DNA of 64,000 nucleotides from Brachyhypopomus gauderio (Eukaryota > Chordata > Actinopteri > Gymnotiformes > Hypopomidae): positions 24,115,032 to 24,179,031 of the forward strand of contig NC_135219.1 of assembly GCF_052324685.1 (NCBI RefSeq). The letters are read 5' to 3'. The position numbers and the translations under genes were made by a program. Positions 1-12,420 of the stretch are shown piece by piece (the stretch's first letter is position 1; each line of letters opens with the position of its first letter). Below the pieces are notes generated by a model. That model was not told the DNA's origin and made no database searches. It saw nothing but the letters and a program-made list of their open reading frames with translations.

Positions 1-840
1 CCCAAGCCCTAATCGGCCCAAGCTCCCCGAGTGGCCATAAATTGCTCAGATGAGATGAAGTCCTTGTGTTCCTTCCCCAAACTGCTGAGCAAAATGTGCA
101 GGCCTGTGTTTTGACAGCCCGAGGCCCTAAATCATTGTTTTATGACGGCCAGGGAAAAACGCGTCCATGTTCTTTGCTCTGATTTATACTCATTGGAGCC
201 TGGAGAATATGATCATTTGGCCCAAGCAGATGGATAGAGAGATACCACAGGGCTGTGTCCCACACTTTCTCACCACATCCAGGACAAATGGAGTCCACAT
301 GCTGAAGTCCACATCTCCTCGTGTCTTCACACCAGCTGCATGCGGTGAATAATATACTCACTCTGGTAACGTCTTCAACCATCGAGACCATCGAGAGACG
401 CCAGGTAACCGTCACGGTGTCTTTCCGCTACACTGTAGTTGTGTTAATGACGTGTCTACGCATTTCTCTTAGATGTCAGTCTAACGCTGCAGATTTAGGG
501 CCCGCTCTCCAGTGGCACCGTGTCCTGCGGAGTCCACTGAACTGGGTTAACTGGACCGGCTGTTCTGGCTTTGGACTGGACATAAACTCTACAGGCTGCG
601 ACCCGAGGGGAGCATGCGCCACACTGATGATATAATCATATTCTTCTCCATCTGGGCCTCAGCAGTGATTTACACCTTCTCAGTGGGACGACCTCAGAGA
701 GAGCGAGTGGTTGGCAACCGTTTGGACAATTCTTTCCACCCTTTTAAAAAAGAATTGTTTTATCTGAGTGAAATGCCAAGTGTGTAACAGGGTGTTTTGA
801 GCTCAAAGTCTGAAGGACAAAAAGAAATAAAAGAACAACA
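1..840. other. Gene-free unique DNA, possible conserved non-coding element at 1-260
   Basis: No exon with a credible protein match was found. The first 260 bases are non-repetitive and rich in homeobox-like words (GCCATAAATTG, TTTTATGAC), the texture expected of a regulatory element in a developmental-gene desert. Short open frames here have no recognisable domains. The regulatory reading is inference; alignment to other fish around foxa2 would decide it. Confidence 0.3.
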
Positions 841-863
841 AGCAAAAAAAAAAAAAAAAAAAA

Positions 864-2270
864 ACGGCAAAGATTACGGTTCTGGCGCTATTGGGGTTCT
901 GGGGTTTGGGATTAGGATTAATTTCTGTTTGCAGTTTCTTTCACACCACCAACACACTCGATGCTTCCACACAGGTCAGACCTTCTTGTGGTTTTAGCGT
1001 GTTGGAGGTCATGGCCTGTCTCCCAGGCACTGGTGGTCGGACTTGTGGGACACAGGATGGCCAAACCACAATGCCACTCGCTCACATTTCCAGAAGGCCC
1101 AGTGTGAGCACAGGAAGCTAAGAAATGTAAACAGTGTTTTGGGTTAAGCTAACAGATGGTAAACTGAAGAAGAATTGATTCTGAGGGTCTTCAGTGCAAA
1201 CCCCCTTTTTTAATGTACACTTTTATTTATTTATTTATTAATTTAACAAACTACAAATAAAGACAAAGATGTTCCACGTTTATGAATTTTACAATAACTG
1301 AAAATCGTTTAACACAATTATTGTTATGATTTTTGTTGTTTTGCTTGTTTGTTTTTACAGCTTTGCAGTGGGAGGGCATCCTGACCCCGAGATGTCTCCA
1401 TATCCCCAGTCAGAACCTGAAAACACACACATGAATTGTGTCTGCTGACAGCCATTACAGATGCCTATACAGCAATAGACAATTCAGAAGAAAAAAAGAT
1501 CAAATAAAAGAGACACACATAGCCTTGTGTGCTCAAGGGCGAACACAGTTATGACCGTGCTGTAGGTACAAAATGGGTTTAGGGGATGTTCTAATGCATG
1601 AACATCCAGGACTAGCAGATCTTCACAGCAGACGGCGTCCGCCACCCCCTCTGCAAGCTTGGCTCATAGACGCTTGATTGACAGCGCTGTTTCAACATCT
1701 CTCCCTGAAGCAGACTTCAAACGGTGTGCAGAGTGACTGAGAAGTCCCCATGGCCGTCTCCATCAGGTGTGCAGACTGAGCGCTCACCGTAGACGTCTCC
1801 ATCGGGTGTGCGGCCGTCTCCAGTGTTTTCCCACGCTGCCCGCCACACTGGGACGCAGCCTGGAAAGCCGTTTGGGCACACGGACGCAGCTCTGCGGACG
1901 GCCGCCCGGTAACCCCACCCCACCTCCACCCACCCCCTCTACACCCCCACCCCCCGTCCTGCTGTAGATGAGTTTCCCTGGCCGGTGTCTGGCTGCCTCT
2001 ACTCCGCACAGCTCATGGAGACTTGCAGAGGATGTGAGAAGCAGCAGGAGCTGATCTGGGGTCAGTTTTCCCCACAGATCGCAGTGTCCAACTCCAGTCC
2101 TAGAGACATATTGATGATTTTAACTGAACTGAGTGTTCTAGCTTTGGGTTGGGGCTAAATTCCATTCCAGCATGGTTAAAACAACAGAATAAGCCAGAAC
2201 TCCTGCATAGAGCCTGAGGTGATACAGCAGGCTCCTCCCTCACTAGCTCTCTGAATCGTTTTACCCATTT
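864..2270. other. Intergenic DNA without recognised features
   Basis: An A-rich tract ends just before this stretch at about 863. No splice-consistent coding exon, RNA gene or mobile element with clear ends was seen. An ATTT-rich low-complexity patch lies near 1223-1245. Small open frames at 1692-2009 are compositionally unremarkable. Confidence 0.4.
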
Positions 2271-2273
2271 GTT

Positions 2274-3799
2274 CCAGCAGAGGGCGCCATGCACTAGTGG
2301 CGACAGCGATTATGGTGTATTTCAGGGAAACGCTCTCTGCCCTGCCAATAGCTTCTAAATAAATAACTTCTAATTTATAAAATCGTAAATTTGCTTCTTA
2401 CCAATGTAAAGGTTTATTTTTTCTTTTTGTGGCTTATTGTTCGGGTTGTCTGTACCAGTGGGCTTTTATTGGAATGGGTGTGCATGTGTATATGTTGAAG
2501 TGTTGCTTTAGTTTTAGATTAGAGTGTAAAGCAGAAGAGGCAATGTTCAGAATTGGAATTGAAACTCGTTATACCACCACCGAGAGCTGTATTCTTTGCT
2601 GTTTGTGTTATTTACTAATAATACTGTGGTGATAACAGCCAACCTGTAAATTTATGCCACAATTTAAGACAATGTCCTCGTCTTAAACAGGTTTCGTATC
2701 ATATGAAGTCCTAAGAAACTAAAATTATAATGCAGTGGAAGTGTTAGATCTGCGCATGTGCGACTATATTCCTCCGTAATAAACGGTGTAGTCCAGCCGT
2801 TGAGTTGTAGTTCACAGATTACACAAGGTGGCGCAATACCATAAGATTTGACACTTCATACAATCCAGATCGAATAGTAAGGTACCAAGATAACTCTGAT
2901 CATATTCAAATTTCAGCAGCAACAACAATGATAAAAATGAAATATAATTTCAAATTGCTATATATCTAGACCGCGTGATTGTAACTGTAATACGTTTATA
3001 TGTGAGGAACAGTAATCATGTCTGACTATAGCATAGCAACTCCATAAAGTCTACATTTTTGATCGATAATTTGGGTAAATATAAAAACAGAAGCAAATGA
3101 AAGTAGCTTATTCTGTATCATACACAGGCCCACATTCCTATTGGACTACAGTCTACGTTTGCTCGCATAAATCCACTTCAGTTAAACCAGTTAGACGGGA
3201 GGAGGTTTGATCCTGGGAATAGCCGCCAGTTGTTCAAGACTTTCTTGGCTTAGGACTTTTGGCAGAAACGGTCTCGATGGATTTGAACACAAAGGTACAG
3301 ATGTAGGAAAACTATGGCTGTGGCAGTCAGTGTAATAGAAACACTCTGTGACTCTGATCACTGCAGAATGAAACAAACCAATGATCTTCAAACAGCGTTC
3401 CTCATAGTCCAGTGTGAGAAACCGAGATGTGTCAATATTTTCCGCATCGTGGCCGTAAGATGTATTTATTTTAATTTTAACGCGCTGAGCATTTGTCGTC
3501 ATTACAATGTTCATACCATAGGTCTTAGTTTTTATAATAATATTTCCGATTTCGAATTTATAATAAGACCTTATAATAAGGTGAATTATTTATAATCTTA
3601 GCTGTACTAGTCGCCCCCTATGATAGTTATTCTAATTCATTCTGATAGACTACAGAAACATCAAATCTGTAGTTTTACTTTTTAGTTTTCAGTAATTCAA
3701 GAGCTCTGTAAAATAACATTTGTGGCATCTCTTTGGTCTTAAGTTGCACAGAATAGACTTAAAACGTCAGAAGAAACCATCAACGGCACCATCTAGTGG
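2274..3799. promoter_or_regulatory. Cluster of four CTCF-like motifs in convergent order
   Basis: Scored by eye against the 14-base core CCASYAGRKGGCRS. CCAGCAGAGGGCGC at 2274-2287 (plus) matches 14/14. ACACAAGGTGGCGC at 2821-2834 (plus) matches 12/14. The minus-strand site at 3611-3624 has only the 3' core AGGGGGCG. The minus-strand site CCACTAGATGGTGC at 3786-3799 matches 13/14. The order is two plus sites followed by two minus sites. CTCF sites of this form commonly mark insulators and loop anchors; that function here is inferred from motifs only. Confidence 0.4.
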
Positions 3800-3954
3800 T
3801 CTCTAACATCAGGGTAATATCTACACCAGTCAGACAGAAACTAACATTAAGATAATACATTAAAAATGTTAACGACTTAAAAATAGTGTTCCCTGTTTCT
3901 TTCTTTACATTTTTAAACGGTTTAATTTACTTGAAACTAAATTGCAACCAGACT

Positions 3955-4037
3955 ACAATATAATGGGTTAGGGCTACAATATAATGGGTTAGGGCTACAA
4001 TATAATGGGTTAGGGCTAGGACTACAATATAATGGGC
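3955..4037. repeat. Short 21-bp tandem repeat containing GGGTTAGGG
   Basis: About three and a half copies of a 21-bp unit (TACAATATAATGGGTTAGGGC) lie head to tail. Each full unit holds GGGTTAGGG, which resembles vertebrate telomeric DNA, but the rest of the unit does not. It is a small local duplication. Confidence 0.75.
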
Positions 4038-4099
4038 TTCTATGGGCACATTCAAAAAGACAGAAATAAATATCCCAAAATATTAGTTGATACCAAATA

Positions 4100-4680
4100 A
4101 TGTCTTTTATCTGGTGAGAAATTTATAAATATCTTTACCTCATTATTAATTCTGGCACAGAAACGTAAAAATCAGTTCGACTCCATTGTGATCTATTATG
4201 TGTTTTTAAATATCTTAAATATAAACCGCTTCAGTTCAGTTTCTTACACACTTCAGTTGTAGCTCCTATTTAGGCTCATGTGGAGTTTGGCATTTGAATA
4301 TATTTTATTTACCTGAAATAACTATAAGCAATTAAATTAAATAAAAAAACTAAAATGGGCAAAAAATAACAACAACCATTTTGAATATTTTTAAATGATC
4401 AGGTTTAATATTTATTTCTTGATCATTCAGTAGCCTATTCAGTGAATTCGGTAGCCTACAAATTCGGTGTTTAACTCCTTTTGATTGTTTAACTATTTAT
4501 TTTATTTAGCTTATTTGTCTATTTATTTAATATCTCATGTAAATAAAATTAAAGAACCCTTAAAATCAGTTATTTACAGACTATATTACTTAAATTTGAA
4601 TGGGTTTATCCATTGGTGAGTTTTGGTATCTGTACAAGGTGCGCGTTCGATTAGACTTAAACTATAAAATGAGACTCTGA
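4100..4680. other. AT-rich intergenic DNA without recognised features
   Basis: Very AT-rich, with many stop codons in every frame and no recognisable motif beyond low-complexity TTTATTTA words. No gene or mobile element boundary seen. Confidence 0.4.
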
Positions 4681-4689
4681 TAATGTAAT

Positions 4690-4880
4690 GTTTACCAGGC
4701 CCGTGTGAAGTGGCGCTGATATGTAAATTCAGCCGTATTCTTTAGTGCATTTGCATTCGCCCTCTTAACCAAACACTGCAAGCCTCCAATTCAAACAGCT
4801 TGAATGACGGTCCCCTCTTTACGGCCCACTGCAGTAACGGAGAGATTCAAGGAGCAATTTAGGGATGAATGAGATGATTC
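4690..4880. promoter_or_regulatory. Candidate conserved non-coding element
   Basis: A unique, balanced-composition island in AT-rich surroundings with homeobox- and bHLH-like words (GATATGTAAAT, TTTGCATTCG, CAGCTTGAATGA). It has no coding potential. It resembles vertebrate developmental enhancers in texture, but conservation cannot be judged from one sequence. Confidence 0.3.
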
Positions 4881-5479
4881 AGGTCAGATCTCCAACCTGC
4901 GAGTGTCACACCCGCAGTGATGATCTGAACGAGACTTTACCTTTTATCATCTATTGTGAAATACTCAAAGAGCCACAGTTATTAAATTATTTAAAAATAT
5001 TTTTTATTATTGCTTTTAGTACAAGTAGACTAATTGTTTTAATCCACAATTTGGTGGATTTTCATAGAAGCAGTTGGTAGTCAAATGCAATTATAAAATA
5101 GAAAAAATATATACATTTATTCTGTCGTAAGTCACTTGCCCCGGGTTTTACAGTCGACTGAAAACATGACGTGAAGTCAAATTAAAATTACGATTAATAT
5201 TTGCCCTTTTTGTCCGCCCAATTCAAAGAAGGCTTGGATTAAACCGAATACTGGCCTAAGCGAGTATGTTAATAAATAAATGCATCTGAAAGTTAGTAAA
5301 AAAAAAACAGGCACATTTAATGGTTTAATTTCTGGTGAAGGTTGACTCGCAGTAAAATGTCACCGTCTACTGTCTGCAGAGATCCCATCACTAGCAGTAA
5401 ACAGGGTAGACTACGTGGTGTATATGTCACTACTCTCTCTCCCTCTAGCCGTCCTTATTTTCTTCTCTTCCTGTCGTCT

Positions 5480-5645
5480 TCCCTCTCTCCAGCGGTCTGT
5501 TTGCTCTCTCTGGGCAAACAGATTGTAAAGCTGCTGATAATTTTCGCCCTGACAATGTCATTTACAGCTGTCACCTCCGCCGCGCTGCCCTGTTTGCTTT
5601 ATTAAAATATGAGGAGAATAGACCTCCGTGCGCATTAAAAATCAC
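5480..5645. promoter_or_regulatory. Candidate conserved non-coding element
   Basis: A unique block containing TGACAATGTCATTTACAGCT, an E-box CAGCTG and the homeobox-like word GCTTTATTAAAATATG. It stands out from the AT-rich flanks. Listed because such islands downstream of foxa2 are plausible enhancers; this is inference from composition and motifs. Confidence 0.35.
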
Positions 5646-5742
5646 ACCAGTCACTTCAATCCACATCAGTCCACCCGCATCACTTCAATTCACCTTATCT
5701 GAAATTCATAGGGAGGCAAACACTTTTCTCCGCTGCTTCTCC

Positions 5743-5803
5743 GTTGCCATGGAGACCAAAAGTCTCAGAAGCGCGCAGGAGAGAACGTGAAATGGCGGGA
5801 AAA
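5743..5803. promoter_or_regulatory. RFX X-box-like and E2F-like motif pair
   Basis: GTTGCCATGGAGAC at 5743-5756 differs at two positions from the palindromic RFX X-box GTTGCCATGGCAAC. GGCGGGAAAA at 5794-5803 matches the E2F consensus. Together they look like a promoter fragment, but no coding exon was found beside them. A second X-box-like word, GTTGCCATGGTAC, lies at 25573-25585. Confidence 0.3.
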
Positions 5804-5829
5804 GCGACCCGTGATTCTCAACGAGGTCC

Positions 5830-8809
5830 TCTCATTTTAATTTTTGTCTAATTGTATTTTTTAAATATATAACATTCTATGAAGTAGGGCCTATACATTT
5901 GTTTTTGCATTATACACGTATGCATTATATTTAATTACAAAAATGATCTGGTGTTTTCTAAAATATGATATTCATACTCATATTCTTTAAAGGTATAAGG
6001 GGACTCATATTTAATAGGCCTAATCATGAATATAAATAAGAAATAACAAGGAAAATCTTATTGAACACACAGTGTTCCACATTGCCACATGTTTACTGAA
6101 CAGCAAGTAATTGGTGAAAACCCTGTATGCTCTATACACTGACCCGGTCCAAACCCGAACTGGAGTGAGACACTTCAATCACTTCAGGTGTGAGGTGGAC
6201 CACTGTGTGTTAAAAGACAAAACCACAATGGTGGTTACCATGAACAGACACCTGGTCATCAGTACCACGGTCTGAACATCATGCATCAGAAGAAAATGCG
6301 TTGAAGCTTGAATCAGTTTACAGCCCAGTTTGGAAATGGGATTTGGGCCCAGCTGGTTTGACTTGAGTGAGCACAGTTCTCCAGTGACGACCAGCACCAG
6401 ACGGTGACCGGCAGGCAGGTCTGTCCTGCGTTCACCAACATTCAACAATCACTGTTGAAGGACTGCAGTGTTGAGATCATTAGCACTGAGAAGAACCCTG
6501 TAGATCACCCCGCGTGTGCTAAAGACCTCCTGTCTTTGGTGAAGGTGTGTAGCAGCAGCTACACCTCCTCCACCTGTCTGGAGAAGCCTGGCGAGACAGT
6601 TGCTTCATGTCCTCGGGGCCTGGACAGTCTTCAGGAGACTATGAGACCCGTGGATTCCAAGTCGTAGCAGGAAACTTCACATCAGAAATCACAGTGTGAG
6701 TGAACCAATCTGGACAGTTTCCCAGTTTTATCATAACTGAGTCAGAGTGCTGAGATCCAGCCTCACCTCCGCTAGGATGTCCTGAAGCAAACTAGGAAAC
6801 AAGATACCTGTATACAGAAAACTAATAACCACTGTTTACTACTAACTACTGCAAACGACTGATTATCAACTACAGGAACGTTTTGCATAAAGTTTACTTT
6901 GGAATTTCGTTAGTGACTAAATAAAAAGGCATTCACACACACCCTATTTTTGTGTGTGATGATAGAAAAATGCATGTAATTCCAAAGAGCATACACATGA
7001 TTTTTCCCCACAATTGCATTATAAAACAGGGTTAAAAAGAGAAGACAGGTGAGAAAAGACCTCTCACAGGTCATCAAGCTTGCACAAACGTAGCGGGCAT
7101 ATCTGAATATTTGACAGTGGGGGGGGGGGGGGTCTTTAGGAATATTAAGCAGGTTTGAAGTATGCGGGAGAGGCGCGTGGAGTGTGAGGTGTGTCGCGAG
7201 CACCTTCGGGCTGCATCACCCCCGTGATGTTTGTGTCGCCTCATGATCGGGTTTCAGCTTGTGATAAAACTTATGAAGTGAGTGTTTTTCCGTTTTTATG
7301 TCAATGTTTGACAAATCTGTGCCTATTGTCCAGAGTTCCACAGACCAACATGGATTTTCCCTCATGATGGAGTTTCTTCAGACCACCGTTCCCGCAGCGT
7401 GCTGTAGCTATAAGATCATCAGTGTGTTGGTGTGTGTTATAAGAGCGCCTATTTCGCCACTGCCTCTTTTGAGAGACAAGGCTGGCGTCTCACAAGGCGG
7501 CTCGTTTCGTCCTCCACGGGGAAGGCAGGGAGTGTTGCCCGGGCTGTGCAGCGTGCTAGCACATGTACCAGAGCCGGCGCGTCTCTGCTTTGTGTCGGTC
7601 TGCGAGAACCGCCTGACGCTGCTTTCATACACAGATGTTGCGCTGTCTTTGTGCACAAGTCCAGAAGCTTGACGGGGTGCTCGCGTTCAAAAACTCTGCT
7701 CACTGTACCAGTTGTACAATCACCTTTCACTAGTTCAGCTTTCACTAGTTCACCTTTCACTAGTTCAGCTCAGGCGAAGTGTAGACGTCACCGCGTTCAG
7801 GTTGCCTTTATTGTGGTATCCCTCTTAGCAGCGCGTTTTGATAGGATTAACTGTAGCCCTGAGCCCTGTCATAGCAGACTTAGTTCACTAAATGAGGCTT
7901 AATGGTGTTAGAGGGAGGGGTTTGACAAAGCTAGGGCCACCCAGGCTCACGGGAGGCTGTTTAGCTGCTTGGGCTGCTAATAATTCACTGATCTAAGGCC
8001 ATATTATGAATCTGGATAATGATAGGTTAGGGTGTTAGGATTTGCACTGCAAAACTGCTCTCTGATTATTATAAAATGGTAGCTTTTACCCCGCTTTACC
8101 CACATTCCAATCATTTTTCCCTAAACATGCAAACGAGGTGGTGAACCCGATCAAATCCAACACTTAGAGAGTAAGAGAAAAGGTGTTGCTAATCTAACAA
8201 CACCAAAAAGACACAATAAAGATGCAAAATAGCTTCAAATTTATGTCTAACACATTAACTTATGATCCTAAATCTAATTTATCCCTTAAGATTCTAGACA
8301 ATAAATAACATGGACTAATATCCAACAAGTAGCGTAGGGGTTATTTTATTGATTTTTTCTTTTGGTCAAATTCCTCTAGGACAGTGTTAATAAAGAGATC
8401 ATGACTATGCATCTGTAGTCCCACATAGTTCATCTAGATCCAGCACCAGAAACTGTCACTTCTCCAAACTAGGAATCATTTTCTTTCTTATAGCCTTGAT
8501 CAGTGATATAATCTGCAAAAATCCATCCATGTAGGCTGGATACCTTTGGTATTATTTTCAGCTAACTGCAAGCTTTAATCAGTTGAATGTAACATTTGCA
8601 TTTAAACAATCCACAGTGATAAGATGCAACACTTATTCGTGATGAACAAGTCACTATCAGTCACTGAGCTTTGAGAAGCTTTGTCCTTTTGCATTGTGCG
8701 TGTGCTGGGCAGTGTTTTAGGGGGCAGATTGTCAGAGAAGGTCTTTGTATGCAGAGGAGGGTTTATCTCCTTGAGCTATTCTGAGCTGCAGATCAGATCA
8801 GGATCAGGC

Positions 8810-8810
<1 letters not shown>
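5830..8810. other. Intergenic DNA without recognised genes
   Basis: No protein-coding exon recognised. A 13-base G run lies near 7120-7132 and a small duplicated word TTTCACTAGTTCA near 7726-7765. Open frames at 7298-7902 overlap on both strands and resemble no known domain. The GC-richer part at 7440-7700 could be regulatory, but nothing specific supports that. Confidence 0.35.
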
Positions 8811-8811
<1 letters not shown>

Positions 8812-8850
<39 letters not shown>

Positions 8851-8872
8851 ACACACACAAATGCACACACAC
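8812..8872. repeat. (CA)n microsatellite
   Basis: Nearly uninterrupted CA dinucleotides of about 36 bp, continuing into an imperfect CACACAAATGCACACACAC tail. Typical fish microsatellite. Confidence 0.95.
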
Positions 8873-9252
8873 AGAACAGATCTTAGTTTACTTATGCAGT
8901 GATCGCTAATATATGAATAATAATTTATGAATACCAGGCAACACACACATGCTCTCAAAGCAGCATTCACACAGCTAGGCCAGGGACGTCTCGGTTGGAG
9001 AAGTTGCACGATTGATCACAACATGCAGTAAATAGACTTGTGGAGAGCATCTTGGATGACTTCCAGACCAAGAAAAACCAGTGTGATGAGAAGATATCAA
9101 GAATTCTGGTCTGATTACCAAAACCATTCTCACCCAGAACGCAGCGCACAGAAGACAGGCCCGTCAAAAGGATTGAACATTCTCACTTAAAATGGCTTTT
9201 CATTAAAGGGTTGAATTTGACTGTAGAAAGTGACTCTAAACGAGTTTGAAGT

Positions 9253-9419
9253 GGGGGGGGGGGGGGGGAGCAGAGATTTCTCACAGCAACACTCCATGTT
9301 TACTTTTTTATTTCAAAAACACAAAAATGTAGTCCAGTTTATTCCCATTATCGACTGACCAACACTAGATACTACATACCAGCACCACGTAGCAGAGTCA
9401 TGTGACCCTTTCCTCCACG

Positions 9420-9447
<28 letters not shown>
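9253..9447. repeat. Poly-G tract and (TC)n microsatellite
   Basis: A G run of about 16 bases begins near 9253. A (TC)n tract of about 26 bp runs at 9421-9447. Both are simple-sequence repeats; the DNA between them is unremarkable. Confidence 0.85.
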
Positions 9448-9450
<3 letters not shown>

Positions 9451-9484
9451 CTCGCCTTGTTTTCAGTGCATATATACCCCCAGG

Positions 9485-9740
9485 CCGACTGTGTAAACCT
9501 TGACATGTGGATGGCGATCTTCCTCATATTTGCAGTGGGCTTTATCAGAGGCTGATTGGGTTCCAGGACAAACTTTTGGGAGAAGGAGAACATCACGGAC
9601 AGGGCATGAGCCAACAGACCCGGCGTGCCTCCAGCGCCGCCCTGTTGACACGGACCGCCACGGTTTTGCTAAGGCCGCTCTTCAGAAGCCGGGGGCGGTG
9701 AAGGTGAGAAGCTTCGACAAACATTCCCACCGTCACCCTT
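9485..9740. promoter_or_regulatory. Candidate conserved non-coding element
   Basis: Unique, balanced-composition DNA with a forkhead-like word GTAAACC near 9494 and low repeat content, between simple repeats and AT-rich DNA. Open frames on both strands overlap and have no known domain, so coding is unlikely. Regulatory role is inferred. Confidence 0.25.
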
Positions 9741-10414
9741 TAAGATGGCTGTTCGGTCCCTTTCTCCAGGTGCTTGGGGTTAATTCTATCTGTTCTATTC
9801 ACGCTACATTCAAAGTAGGATCCCCTGTGAGTCTCACTTTGAAGCGTACAAGAGTCTAAATGGGACTAAAGGGGTGTGGCTCACTTAGACTACTTCACCA
9901 ATGCTTAGATAAAGTGACTTTTATCCTGTTACTTTCATTTTATTTCATTGTCTATTCTTTTTTATTTTTTCCCTTCGATTTTTCCTGTTGGCTATAATAT
10001 AAAGCACCTCGTGAAGTGTTTAGGGCTTAAGTGTGTAAGACTATATTGCCAGTATTCTCCATGCCTGCTGGATCTGAGTGTGCGAGCCTGACCATCTGAG
10101 GACCATCTGAGACCCTTTGGACACTCACTCCTGCAGACTGAGGTACAGGCTGATCGTGGCATAGGAGAAAATGACAGCTCCTTCTTCATGCCAAAACGAT
10201 CCGATCCAAACAGAACAGACTGCTTTAATTTGGTATTTAGAGAAGAGCTCCATTAAATGCACACTGGTCTATAAACACGGCTGTATTGCACCAGTGTGTG
10301 TTGGAGGACGCGGGGTGATGACAGTCCAGGGAACGGGACTATTTGCCTGAAGCAAATGCCATGACCACATGTGTTTAAAGAATGACAGATCTGACTGTGG
10401 CTGACCTGGGCCAA

Positions 10415-10550
10415 TCAAACACGCACACACACACACAAACACACACATGCACCCACACACATCACACACACACATAAATGCTCGCACATGCACACTTGCA
10501 CACACACACATGTATACATGCACGCAAACATACTCACTCACGCACACATG
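10415..10550. repeat. Degenerate CA-rich microsatellite
   Basis: Imperfect CACACA/CATGCACA repeats over about 130 bp. Open frames across it are low-complexity artefacts. Confidence 0.85.
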
Positions 10551-10775
10551 CACAAATAGGGAACTAACTGAGGTTCCTCAAGTGGTTTGAGAAAATCTAC
10601 TGCCTTGAGTCACTTCATGTCTCTTCACATTTATTTGGCTACACTGATTTACTAATTAGGCCCAGTAAATCAGACTGTGCACATCAAATGACCTAAGGCA
10701 ATCACTTTTATCTGGTTGTCAAATACCTCACATTTCACAAGACACAAGTCAATCCCGCTCTTTAAACACACTAGG

Positions 10776-11373
10776 CCTTCGCTTCACCTGATCCCTCACG
10801 CGAGTGCGCTTCACCTGATCTCTCACGTGAATACGCTTCACCTGATCCCTCACGTGAATAAGCTTCACCTGATCTCTCACATGAGTGTGCTTCACCTGAT
10901 CCCTCACGTGTGTACACTTCACCTGATCCCTCACGTGAGTGTACTTCATCTGATCTCTCATGTGAGTGTGCTTCACCTGATCCCTCACGTGTGTACACTT
11001 CACCTGATCCCTCGCGTGAGTACGCTTCACCTGATCTCTCACGTGAGTGCGCTTCACCTGATCCCTCACGTGAGTGCGCTTCACCTGATCCCTCACGTGA
11101 GTGCGCTTCACCTGATCCCTCACGTGAGTACGCTTCACCTGGTCTCTCACGTGAGTGCACTTCACCTGATCTCTCACGTGAGTGCGCTTCACCTGATCCC
11201 TCACGTGAGTGCGCTTCACCTGATCTCTCACGTGAGTACGCTTCACCTGATCCCTCACGTGAGTACGCTTCACCTGATCTCTCACGTGAGTGTACTTCAC
11301 CTGATCTCTCACGTGAGTACACTTCACCTGATCCCTCACGTGAGTATGCTTCACCTGGTCTCTCACGTGAGTC
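10776..11373. repeat. 27-bp minisatellite, 22 units, most carrying a CACGTG E-box
   Basis: The unit is about 27 bp (TTCACCTGATCCCTCACGTGAGTGCGC with TCT/CCC and terminal variants). I count 22 units, 18 of which keep the palindrome CACGTG and 16 of which keep TCACGTGA. Since 27 is a multiple of three, every stop-free frame stays open, which produces long spurious repeat peptides on both strands. It lies in non-coding DNA. Confidence 0.95.
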
Positions 11374-11379
11374 TGGACA

Positions 11380-12420
11380 GTCTGGTCTTCAGTACACACA
11401 TCCCACCTTCCTCAGGACTTCAATGACTTCTTCCAACACATATGATGTTGCAGTTAATTACACGCCAATGGCTTCCTCAATCATGTAACAGGGCACATTG
11501 GAAAAACTGGACCTAGATGTTTTTCATGTTTTCATATTTCTATCCTGAATTATAAACAGTTGTAATCATTGTAATTATTTCAGATCTATTTAAACTTTTA
11601 TAAAAAAGATTCAAAAAGTTGGATTAGGACTGTCAGTATAATGCCTATAGTAAAACAAAAAAAAAAATACAGAATAACACTGAAAACTAATGTAATAACA
11701 GGAAGTTTTTATTGTCCTGTTGTCTTACCTTGTCATTTTTAAGTGTGTGGTTTCGCAGTAATGCTAATTTACTGCATTGATATTTAAGAGCCTCGTTTAG
11801 GAGCACGTTGTGTCGTGAGACCACAGACACTCTGTTTTTTAGTTGTACTGTGCATCTGTTTGATGGAGACCCGATCACCTGACGTACTGAACTGAGTTTG
11901 GGGGAGGTGAGGTTACTGAGCATACATGGACCCTTTGTTTACCAACATGAAAAGGTTCGACTGAAACCTGTTGTATAGGTCTGATCAAAGAGTCCGCTTT
12001 CTCCTTTTTGTGTTTATACAGCAGCAATCAACTTTTTATTCTGGCTAAAACAAGACTGAACACACAAAGATGTAAATGTTTAAAGTAGAAGTTTAAGTTA
12101 GAGATTTAAGTCTGAATTGAGCAGCTTAAATCATTGCTCACGTGTAAAAACGTGTCCCATTAACAGTGGCTGTAGTTTCATGAGGAGACTTGTTATGGTG
12201 GTAAGTTACTCAATCTGGACCCTTTGAAGGAAATGGGGGACTCAGATGAACCTTCTGGAATTAAGCTTCTTTTTTTTGCCAAACAACGCGGACCCTAGGC
12301 TTTCAACTTCCATTCATTTGATTATTAAACTGAAGCTGAATATGAAATGCAAGTCAAGCCAAATGTTTAAAATATCACTTTTTAGCAACTCTTTATTGTC
12401 GTTACTCAGCAGCAACTGAC
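11380..12420. other. Intergenic DNA without recognised features
   Basis: AT-rich unique sequence with a short A run near 11659. No splice-consistent exon or mobile-element end was seen. An open frame on the minus strand at 11687-11923 has no recognised domain. Confidence 0.4.

Noticed and set aside
3955..4037. Interstitial telomere sequence
   Set aside because: GGGTTAGGG occurs once per 21-bp unit, separated by unrelated AT-rich DNA. It is not a TTAGGG tandem.
10716..11488. Open frames of 183-236 codons on both strands
   Set aside because: All from the 27-bp E-box array. Both strands and several frames are open at once, the mark of a repeat and not of coding.
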